Part shown: one piece after another, positions 1 through 5,087 of the stretch
Layout of the letters: each line of letters begins with the position of its first letter
Position numbering within the stretch: position 1 is the first letter of the stretch
Assembly: GCA_021779435.1 (NCBI GenBank)
Contig: JAJYAR010000140.1
Span: 1 to 7,089 of the forward strand
DNA: 7,089 bases
Direction: 5' to 3'
Origin: a bacterium
Lineage (GTDB): Bacteria > Verrucomicrobiota > Verrucomicrobiae > JAJYAR01
The notes under the pieces: model-generated
The model's input: the letters and a program-made list of their open reading frames with translations, nothing else
Database searches by the model: none
Told to the model about the DNA's origin: nothing
Translations under genes and position numbers: made by a program

Positions 1-349
1 GCCGGTCGCTTTCCACGCGGAAGCCGGCTGCATCGCCCGGGCCTGCGCCGAGCATCTGCTGGATATGGTCACGCGCGGCGAGCACCAGCGAGATGAGCGC
101 GGGGGTGACCGCGATTCGGCCCTTTCGAAGCTCGTCGAGGGCCGATTCCACGTGGTGGGTGAAGGAAGCGACGCCGTCGAAACCGAACATCGCGCCGGAT
201 CCCTTGATCGTGTGGAAAACGCGGAACAGCCGGTTGACCGCCTCGCGGTCCTCCGGATGCTCGTTGATCTCCAGCACGATCTCCTCGAGCTGGTCGAGAA
301 GGTCCGCCGCTTCGACGAGATATGTCTGGGCCGGGTTGGGCGCTTGCAT
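1..349 (-). CDS. cheA: Chemotaxis histidine kinase CheA, N-terminal Hpt domain (partial)
   Basis: The reading frame opens with ATG at 349-347 and runs off the left edge after 116 codons. It encodes a histidine phosphotransfer domain. The helix with the phospho-accepting histidine reads RVFHTIKGSGAMFGF, with His46 in the classic H-T-[IL]-K-G-[SA] context, followed by a second helix containing FTHHVE. CheA autophosphorylates this histidine in response to receptor arrays and passes the phosphate to CheY and CheB in the cytoplasm. The dimerisation, ATPase and CheW-binding domains would lie outside the window. The start is 5 bases after the response-regulator stop, which points to the same operon. 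No clear Shine-Dalgarno sequence precedes it. A stand-alone Hpt protein cannot be fully excluded, because only the first domain is visible, but the gene order favours CheA. Confidence 0.9.
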   Translation of the reverse strand, partial: MQAPNPAQTYLVEAADLLDQLEEIVLEINEHPEDREAVNRLFRVFHTIKGSGAMFGFDGVASFTHHVESALDELRKGRIAVTPALISLVLAARDHIQQMLGAGPGDAAGFRVESDR

Positions 350-354
350 GGGCT

Positions 355-720
355 TCAGCGGAGGACCTTGCCAACGACGGACACGAGTTGGTCGGGCGTA
401 AAGGGCTTGACGATCCAGCCGGTCGCGCCCGCCGCCCGACCAGCCGCCTTCCTTTCCGGCTCGCTCTCGGTCGTGAGCATGATGATCGGCACGTATCGGT
501 AACGCGGCTCGCAGCGGAGCTGGCGGATGAGTTCGAGCCCGTCCATGTTCGGCATGTTCAGGTCCGCGATGATCATGTCCGCCGCGCCGCCGCGGAGCCT
601 GGCCAGGGCCTCGCGTCCATCGCAGGCCTCGAGCACGGAATAGCCGGCGCGCTGCAGGGTGAAACTCACCATCTGGCGGATGCTCGGCGAGTCGTCGACG
701 GACATGATCGTGCGGGTCAT
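355..720 (-). CDS. cheY: CheY-like single-domain response regulator
   Basis: This 121-residue protein is just one receiver domain, the usual CheY length. The acidic pocket is Asp9-Asp10, the phospho-acceptor is Asp53 in DLNMPNMDG, the switch Thr is Thr83 and the conserved lysine is Lys105 in VKPF, so it should be phosphorylated by CheA. The position matching E. coli CheY Tyr106 is Trp102 (GWIVKPF), an unusual switch aromatic. The ATG overlaps the stop of the STAS gene as ATGA (720-717). The bases before the start are pyrimidine-rich (CCTCCTTTCCCC) with no Shine-Dalgarno sequence, so translation is probably coupled to the upstream gene. Its output could be the flagellar switch, or modulation of the kinase as a phosphate sink; the sequence does not decide which. 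Confidence 0.94.
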   Translation of the reverse strand: MTRTIMSVDDSPSIRQMVSFTLQRAGYSVLEACDGREALARLRGGAADMIIADLNMPNMDGLELIRQLRCEPRYRYVPIIMLTTESEPERKAAGRAAGATGWIVKPFTPDQLVSVVGKVLR

Positions 721-1034
721 GGGGAAAGGAGGGTTTCACACGCAACGGCCGTGGCCGCCTGGCGCACCGCGTCGGAGGAGTTGGTGAAGCGCACGAGCTT
801 CCCGGCCTTCGCCGCGGAGTGCCGCACGGCCAGGAGAAATTGAACACCGAGGGTGTCGCAGGCGGCCACCGCTCCCAGATCGAGCGTGAGTTCCGTCGCC
901 TCGGCGAGACTCGCGCGGCACGAAGCCGCAAACGCCTCGATCGTGTGGATCGTAAGCTGTTCTCCCGCCGAGATCGGGCCCGCGCTGAGCGGAGCGGAGG
1001 CAGCGGTTTGCGATGTCTGGGACGCGTCGTTCAT
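717..1034 (-). CDS. STAS-domain protein (anti-sigma-factor-antagonist fold) of the chemotaxis operon
   Basis: This is a 105-residue protein. Residues 1-22 are a Ser/Ala/Thr-rich, probably disordered tail. The rest is one STAS domain, with a strand (LTLDLGAV, about 49-56) followed by the signature loop and helix CDTLGVQFLLA (59-69). In SpoIIAA/RsbV relatives this loop carries a phosphorylatable Ser next to the Asp. Here Thr61 follows Asp60 and the next residue is Leu62, so any regulation would use Thr61. STAS genes placed before cheY and cheA are known in several chemotaxis operons, but their exact role is poorly defined; a scaffold or partner-switch function is inference. The ATG lies 3 bases after the receptor-like gene stop, and the gene ends in a 4-base overlap with the response regulator. 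Confidence 0.85.
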   Translation of the reverse strand: MNDASQTSQTAASAPLSAGPISAGEQLTIHTIEAFAASCRASLAEATELTLDLGAVAACDTLGVQFLLAVRHSAAKAGKLVRFTNSSDAVRQAATAVACETLLSP

Positions 1035-1037
1035 CGT

Positions 1038-2987
1038 TCAGAATAGTTCCACGTTGTCGCCGAGTCCTTCGGACGCGGGCTGTCGCCCCGCCTTCGCGTC
1101 GACGGCAATCCCTGAACCCTCGCCCCGTCGCCCCAGCTCCCCTCCGCTGAGCGCGGCGGCATGCACGGCCCGCTCGGATTCCATCGTGTACCGGCTCTCC
1201 GCCCCGGCGAATTCAGCCCGCATCGCGGCGGTGTCGGCCTCGTTGCCGTGCTCCGAACACCATGTCCCAAGCGCCTCGAGTTCGCCTCCCAGCGCGTGCA
1301 GCGGCGCCCGATCGACGCCCGCCAGCTCGCAGTCCTTGAGAACGGCGGCGGCATGCTCGGAGGTCTGCCGGAGCAGCGCCGGGAACTCCTGGAGCGCGGT
1401 GACGACGAGCTCCCTCTGCTCCTTCAGTCGCGGTGCGAGGGTCAGGACTCCCGAGTCCAGCTGCCGCCGCTCCTGCTCAGAGGCCGTCGCAAACTTCGTG
1501 GCCTCCGAAACAAGCGCGTTCAATCGCGCATGGATGGCCGCCAGATCGCGGCCGAACACGTCGCCGAACACGCTCGTTTGCTCCGAGACGACATACGTGT
1601 GCCTCGCGAGCACCTCGAGTCCGTCGCAGCGGGCCACCTGGGCCGCCTGGACCTGTGCATTCAATGCAATGAGGCGGATGCCCCAGGTGAGTTCGCGAAT
1701 CGTATCGCTGAGATCCGCGGTGACGCCTCCGAAGGACCTGACCGCTTCTGCGGCCTTCCTGGCGTTTGCCTCCACGCGCCGCATCGAGCGCTGGAGATTC
1801 GCGAGCATCTCCCCGAGTGCATCCACGATGGACGCGACGTTCGAAGCCGTTACCGCGCAATCGGCTTCGCCCAGGCACTCCGATTCCACCCGGGCAAGGC
1901 GTCCGACCACCAGCCGAAGACCAGAGTCGATCGCCTCCACCGCAGAGCCGAGGTCCTGATCGATCGCCTGCAACTGGAGCAACTGCAGTCGTGACGCGTG
2001 TCCGACGTACGCGACAGCGGCGCCTTCGGCTCCGGACTCCACTCGCTGGGGCAACGCTCCCAGCGCCGACCGGACGTGCTCCAGCTTCTGCCGGGTGATA
2101 TCCTGATATTGAAGGCCCACGATGACGCCGCTGGTCTCGCGCTCGATCTGCGTCACGAGGGCGACGGACCGTCCATTTCGTTCCCGTATACCGGCGATCT
2201 CCTTCTCCAGGACAGCCAACGACCGGCGCATGGCGACGCGATCCTCGGCCGCAGCGCGGTCATCCTCGTCGCGCTGGACTTGAAGATGTTGCACAATTAC
2301 CGCGATCGTTCCGCGTGTTTCGGCAAGGGCGTCGAAATGTCGGCTGAACGCCTCCCTCACCCGGGTGTCGAGCCCACCGATTTCCTGTGTGAGCGCGCCG
2401 AACGCCGCCTGCAGTTCCGGAGGAAGGGTCGCCGCCTCGATCCGGAGCAGCGTGTGCACAATGCGCAAGGGAGAGATCGCCCGTTCGAGATGCGCGCCAT
2501 TCTGCTGCAGCCGGGCGATTTCCTCGTGCTGGGCGCACAGCGTTTCGATCAGCCGGGTACTCTCGTCGTGAAAGGCATCGAATGTGCGCAACGCCCCGTC
2601 CACCAAAGCAATCGCCGCTCTGACCGGGTTCTGCTCGTCCGACACCGCCGTGAACGAGTCGAAGTGGCGACCGTGCGCCGCCAACTGCCCCGCGAGTTCC
2701 CGCTGTCGCCCCAGGGCGGCCGCGGCCTGCAGGAACGCCCGCTCAACCGCCTCCGCGTGGGCCGCAAGCGCCGGCTCATGCGCCTGAAGCGCCGCCACAC
2801 GCGCCCTCAATCCACTCCGGGCCTCGCGTCGGATACCGGCGACGCAGCCCCGCAATGCATGAGCCACCCGCACCCCGGCGCGCCTCACGTTCTCGAATCG
2901 CGCAAACCGCGCGCCAAGCGTGGCCCGGCTGCAGGCCGTTCGGCCCGCCAAAGTGGGAAGGAGGGACTGGAGATGCAAATGCTTCAC
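1038..2987 (-). CDS. Soluble, degenerate methyl-accepting-chemotaxis-like protein with CheZ-like motif
   Basis: The GTG start at 2987 gives 649 residues beginning VKHLHLQSLLPTLAG. The protein is Ala/Glu/Arg/Gln-rich and mostly helical or coiled-coil, with no transmembrane segment or PAS/GAF sensor visible. Residues 439-471 (LIALNAQVQAAQ through YVVSEQT) follow the chemoreceptor signalling-hairpin pattern LLALNAAIEAARAGE..GFAVVA.EVR.LA, but the tip Arg and Glu residues are changed. Residues 174-225 look like a second, weaker copy (LLRIEAATL, then FGALTQEIGGLDTRV). Between them lies LQYQDITRQKLEHV (292-305), whose Asp296-x3-Gln300 resembles the catalytic D/Q helix of the CheY phosphatase CheZ. 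A low-complexity linker leads to the C-terminal NVELF. An in-frame ATG at 3188 is disfavoured because a sigma-28-like promoter and a terminator-like hairpin lie downstream of it; an in-frame GTG at 3047 is another option. Gene position says it serves the chemotaxis pathway. Whether it is a receptor, adaptor or phosphatase is open. Confidence 0.75.
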   Translation of the reverse strand: MKHLHLQSLLPTLAGRTACSRATLGARFARFENVRRAGVRVAHALRGCVAGIRREARSGLRARVAALQAHEPALAAHAEAVERAFLQAAAALGRQRELAGQLAAHGRHFDSFTAVSDEQNPVRAAIALVDGALRTFDAFHDESTRLIETLCAQHEEIARLQQNGAHLERAISPLRIVHTLLRIEAATLPPELQAAFGALTQEIGGLDTRVREAFSRHFDALAETRGTIAVIVQHLQVQRDEDDRAAAEDRVAMRRSLAVLEKEIAGIRERNGRSVALVTQIERETSGVIVGLQYQDITRQKLEHVRSALGALPQRVESGAEGAAVAYVGHASRLQLLQLQAIDQDLGSAVEAIDSGLRLVVGRLARVESECLGEADCAVTASNVASIVDALGEMLANLQRSMRRVEANARKAAEAVRSFGGVTADLSDTIRELTWGIRLIALNAQVQAAQVARCDGLEVLARHTYVVSEQTSVFGDVFGRDLAAIHARLNALVSEATKFATASEQERRQLDSGVLTLAPRLKEQRELVVTALQEFPALLRQTSEHAAAVLKDCELAGVDRAPLHALGGELEALGTWCSEHGNEADTAAMRAEFAGAESRYTMESERAVHAAALSGGELGRRGEGSGIAVDAKAGRQPASEGLGDNVELF

Positions 2988-2997
2988 CGGAACAAAC

Positions 2998-3055
2998 AAA
3001 AAAGGCACGGGGAAAGACCTTCGCTCCCATGAGCTGAGGTGTTTCACCGTGCCTT
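2998..3055 (-). terminator. 54-nt extended hairpin with T-run: terminator-like leader or attenuator
   Basis: Read on the minus strand, bases 3055-3002 fold into one continuous hairpin. It has 9 perfect pairs (AAGGCACGG with CCGTGCCTT), a T/C mismatch, 4 pairs (GAAA/TTTC), a C/C mismatch, 4 pairs (ACCT/AGGT), a 2x2 internal loop (CA/GA), 4 pairs (GCTC/GAGC) and the tetraloop ATGG. That makes 21 of 25 positions paired in perfect register. Six T residues (3003-2998) follow, then GTTTG. This is the form of a rho-independent terminator acting leftwards; the other strand has no T-run. It sits between the sigma-28-like promoter and the GTG start of the chemotaxis operon, so it could attenuate the operon or end a short RNA of about 120 nt. 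Confidence 0.7.
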
Positions 3056-3124
3056 CTCGGGTGCAGGCCTGGATATCCTGCCCTGAAATGCTATCGCACC
3101 ACCGTGTGGCGCGACCTGCGGCTT

Positions 3125-3151
3125 GTATCGGCGCTCTCCGCACGGGCTTGA
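3125..3151 (-). promoter_or_regulatory. Sigma-28 (FliA)-type promoter for the chemotaxis operon
   Basis: On the minus strand the -35 region is TCAAGCCC (3151-3144) and the -10 region is GCCGATAC (3132-3125). The enterobacterial FliA consensus is TAAA, 15 bases, GCCGATAA. Here TCAA and GCCGATAC are separated by exactly 15 bases, giving 3/4 and 7/8 matches. Transcription would start near 3118, leaving a leader of about 130 nt before the GTG at 2987. A flagellar-class promoter is what would be expected ahead of chemotaxis genes. It also places the ATG at 3188 upstream of transcription, which supports the shorter protein. Confidence 0.65.
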
Positions 3152-3160
3152 ACGATTTGT

Positions 3161-3182
3161 CGCCAAAAAATGATTTTCGGCG
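3161..3182. repeat. A/T-tract with imperfect dyad upstream of the promoter
   Basis: CGCCAAAA (3161-3168) faces TTTT (3174-3177) and GGCG (3179-3182), with one bulged C at 3178. It is an AT-rich patch in GC-rich DNA about 10 bases upstream of the putative -35 element. It could be an UP-like element, a bend or a regulator site. Function is inference. Confidence 0.35.
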
Positions 3183-3202
3183 GCGCAAATGAAACTTGCT
3201 TA

Positions 3203-3218
3203 CGAAAACGTGTTTTCG
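3203..3218. promoter_or_regulatory. Inverted repeat CGAAAAC-GT-GTTTTCG, candidate operator
   Basis: Perfect 7-base arms (3203-3209 and 3212-3218) flank a 2-base centre. It lies in the divergent control region, about 50 bases upstream of the sigma-28-like -35 element. The size and symmetry suit a dimeric helix-turn-helix regulator. No regulator family is recognised from the motif. Confidence 0.45.
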
Positions 3219-3274
3219 GCCGGCGTCTCGGAGTCGCCGGGATCCGCCCGCTCACCGCAAGGCGTCACGCGTGC

Positions 3275-3289
3275 CACTATATAATAGTG
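3275..3289 (+). promoter_or_regulatory. TATAAT box inside a 15-base palindrome
   Basis: CACTAT (3275-3280), ATA, ATAGTG (3284-3289) is a perfect dyad. It contains TATAAT at 3280-3285 on the plus strand, matching a sigma-70-type -10 box, about 155 bases upstream of the thioesterase-like gene. No good TTGACA-like -35 is seen at 16-18 bases spacing, so the promoter would be weak or activator-dependent. On the minus strand the same site offers TATTAT. A repressor bound on the dyad would cover the -10 box. Confidence 0.4.
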
Positions 3290-3441
3290 TTGCGGCGGGC
3301 ATGGGGTGCAGACGCCGCGGCTGCGGTCGGGCCACCGGCAGGAAGGCCCTCTCCGGTCCGGCACTTTTCCCGATACCACGGGCCGTGCGCCATCGGGCAT
3401 AATCGTTGTCACCGCCAGAAACGAGCGGCGTCACACTTTTC

Positions 3442-4230
3442 ATGACCTTCTCCGCCCATCGTGCAACCGGCCTGCAACTGCCGAACAGCAAATGGTGGCA
3501 GTGCCTGTTTTCGGATCCTGACGCATGCATCCGCCTGTGGGGTTTTCCGTGCATAGGCGCCGGCGCGGCGATCTGGCGCCCCTGGGCTGGACCTCTTGCC
3601 GGGGCCGCCGAGCTTCTCGCCGTTTGCCTGCCCGGGCGGGACGCGCGTCTATGCGAAGCCCCGGTGACGCGTATTGATGTGTTGGCGACGGCGATGGCGG
3701 CCGAATTCGAGCTGCACTCCGATGAGCGCGACGTGTTTCTCGGCCACGGCCTGGGCGCCCTGCTGGCGTATGAGGTCGCCCGCCGACTGAGACGGGATGG
3801 CGCGCCCGGCCCCCGCGCGCTGATCGTCTGCGGCGAGAGACCGCCCGACACCCCGCGTCGCCCGGCCCCGTTCCTGCACACGCTCTCCCCGCGCGAGTTC
3901 AAGGCGGGAGTCGAGCGCACCTACGGCGACATCCCGGCCGAATTTGCACAGTGCCCCGAGGCGCTGGAGTTCCTTCTCCCCATGCTTCGCGCGGACGTCG
4001 AGGCGCTCGAGACCTACGTCTTTGACCGTCGCTTCGAACGCCTCGATATTCCGATCCTCGCAATGGCCGGAACGTCCGACGCCCTTGTCTCCGCGGATGA
4101 CCTCCGAGCCTGGTGCAGGCACACGACGAGTTGGTTTCAATCCGTCCAGGTTGCCGGCTCGCATTTCATCGTTACCGACAACGTATTCGAGACGGCGGAT
4201 CGGGCGCGGACCTTCCTGGCCTCGCTCTAG
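3442..4230 (+). CDS. Type II thioesterase-like alpha/beta hydrolase lacking the nucleophile Ser
   Basis: This protein has 262 residues from ATG 3442; a TTG at 3406 would add 12. Its layout is that of the type II thioesterases that clean carrier proteins of NRPS/PKS systems. The opening strand has RLWGFPCIGAGAAIWRPW (about 31-48), then CLPGRDARLCEAP, the nucleophile elbow at 101-105, a lid region and a C-terminal catalytic half. The acid is Asp213 (AGTSDALV) and the base is His241 (GSHFIV). The elbow, normally G-H-S-x-G, reads GHGLGALLAYEV: the nucleophile position is Gly103 (codon GGC, 3748-3750), one base from the AGC serine codon. As written, it should not be an ordinary serine thioesterase. 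It could be a binding protein, a decaying gene or a read error. No NRPS or PKS gene is in the window. The nucleotidyltransferase gene follows 65 bases downstream. Confidence 0.82.
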   Translation: MTFSAHRATGLQLPNSKWWQCLFSDPDACIRLWGFPCIGAGAAIWRPWAGPLAGAAELLAVCLPGRDARLCEAPVTRIDVLATAMAAEFELHSDERDVFLGHGLGALLAYEVARRLRRDGAPGPRALIVCGERPPDTPRRPAPFLHTLSPREFKAGVERTYGDIPAEFAQCPEALEFLLPMLRADVEALETYVFDRRFERLDIPILAMAGTSDALVSADDLRAWCRHTTSWFQSVQVAGSHFIVTDNVFETADRARTFLASL

Positions 4231-4274
4231 GCATCGGGAACGCGACGCCCTCGGCTGGGTCTGCGCGGTGAAGC

Positions 4275-4286
4275 GGACGATCGTCC
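4275..4286. repeat. 12-base perfect palindrome before the nucleotidyltransferase gene
   Basis: GGACGATCGTCC is a perfect dyad ending 9 bases before the ATG at 4296. AGC and GCT outside it can extend the stem if C4287 is bulged. It could be an operator or a small RNA hairpin near the start codon. A chance palindrome in GC-rich DNA is also possible. Confidence 0.3.
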
Positions 4287-4295
4287 CGCTCTCCC

Positions 4296-5075
4296 ATGCA
4301 GAGCCTTCCGGAATCCACCTTAAAAAATGCTCCGATCCCGGCGCCTTGGGCAGCGCTGATTCCCGATGATCAGTGGGTAGTCTTCACCAGCGGAACCCGG
4401 GCCATCAGGGAGGCCGGCGTCGCCGCGATGCTCGGAGGCGCCGTCGGGCTCGCCACGTACACCCGGCACTGGCGCAACACCAAGGACGTCGACGTGTTCG
4501 TGAGGGACAGCGAACATGAGAAGGCCGTCGCCGCGGTGCTGGCGCTCGGTTTCGAGGACTACCACGGCAGGCTTTCCTACGACCGAAGCTGGATCTTCCG
4601 CGCCTATAGCAACGGCGTCCTATTTGACATCATCTGGGCCCTGCCGAACCACCGCGTGCCGATCGACGACGCATGGTTCGAGCGCGCTCGGGCCGTGTGC
4701 CTGCGCGGCGATGTCCATGACGCCGTTCCGATCGAGGAACTCGTGCGCGTGAAGCTCTACGTCATGCAGCGCGAACGCTGCGACTGGGTGGACGTGTTCA
4801 ATGTCCTCGCGGGCGCGTGTGAGCTGATCGACTGGCCATGGCTCGTGAAAAGGATGGGACGCGATCTGCCGCTCCTGCAGGCGGCGCTATCCGTGTTCGC
4901 CTGGCTGTCACCGGGGCGCGCGGCCGCGATTCCGGTGTGGCTTCGGGAACAGTTGGCGCTGCCAAGCGTCGAGGTGGACGACCCCGCCGCCACTGAACTG
5001 AGGCGCGTCCGGCTGTTCGACAGCCGCCCCTGGTTCGCCAGCCACCAGCCAACCGACAGGCCGCTTGATCGCTAA
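4296..5075 (+). CDS. Stand-alone nucleotidyltransferase-fold protein (Pol-beta superfamily, AbiEii/MNT-like)
   Basis: This is a 259-residue protein. The superfamily signature is present: a Gly-Gly turn in MLGGAVGLATYTRHW (Gly47-Gly48), then NTKDVDVFV with metal-binding Asp64 and Asp66, and a probable third acidic residue Asp111 in LFDIIW. Further on, RVKLYVMQRERCDWVDVFN (151-169) matches the Lys and R-x-x-D pattern common after the catalytic domain in AbiEii-type and aminoglycoside-nucleotidyltransferase-like proteins. The enzyme should transfer a nucleotide from an NTP to an unknown acceptor. Residues 170-259 have no recognised domain. No AbiEi-type antitoxin or HEPN partner gene adjoins it, so a toxin-antitoxin role is not supported. 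The stop is 12 bases before the TIM-barrel gene, which has its own Shine-Dalgarno sequence, so the two probably form an operon. The start lacks a clear ribosome binding site. Confidence 0.8.
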   Translation: MQSLPESTLKNAPIPAPWAALIPDDQWVVFTSGTRAIREAGVAAMLGGAVGLATYTRHWRNTKDVDVFVRDSEHEKAVAAVLALGFEDYHGRLSYDRSWIFRAYSNGVLFDIIWALPNHRVPIDDAWFERARAVCLRGDVHDAVPIEELVRVKLYVMQRERCDWVDVFNVLAGACELIDWPWLVKRMGRDLPLLQAALSVFAWLSPGRAAAIPVWLREQLALPSVEVDDPAATELRRVRLFDSRPWFASHQPTDRPLDR

Positions 5076-5077
5076 CG

Positions 5078-5082
5078 AAGGA
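5078..5082 (+). promoter_or_regulatory. Shine-Dalgarno site of the TIM-barrel gene
   Basis: AAGGA lies 5 bases before the ATG at 5088. It is the clearest ribosome binding site in the window. It supports this start over the out-of-frame ATG at 5084. Confidence 0.7.
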
Positions 5083-5087
5083 AATGC

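Larger units (their letters stand above)
2988..3441. other. Divergent intergenic control region, no supported gene
   Basis: These 454 bases separate the leftward chemotaxis operon from the rightward thioesterase-like gene. They hold the terminator-like hairpin (2998-3055), the sigma-28-like promoter (3125-3151), an A/T-tract dyad (3161-3182), a 16-base operator-like dyad (3203-3218) and a TATAAT-containing palindrome (3275-3289). From 3290 to 3441 I see no gene and no clear signal. Short open frames here have no recognisable product or ribosome binding site. Confidence 0.7.

Noticed and set aside
853..1959. Long plus-strand open frame (368 codons), with others at 1161-1994 and 1998-3032
   Set aside because: These lie antisense to the receptor-like gene, have Arg/Ser/Pro-rich composition typical of shadow frames in GC-rich DNA, and match no family.
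2988..3118. Cyclic-di-GMP or other known riboswitch in the chemotaxis leader
   Set aside because: I looked for the conserved GEMM-I and GEMM-II sequence blocks, and for fluoride, glycine and glutamine aptamer cores, and saw none. The hairpin is reported only as an unclassified structure.
2988..3188. ATG at 3188 as the start of the receptor-like protein
   Set aside because: The extra 67 codons cross the sigma-28-like promoter, the hairpin and the T-run, and their translation looks non-protein-like, so a GTG start downstream is preferred.
3442..4230. Thioesterase-like gene as part of an NRPS/PKS cluster
   Set aside because: No carrier, condensation or ketosynthase domain is present on either side within the window.
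4296..5075. AbiE-type toxin-antitoxin or phage-defence module
   Set aside because: No AbiEi-like or HEPN partner adjoins the nucleotidyltransferase; its neighbour is a metal-dependent TIM barrel.
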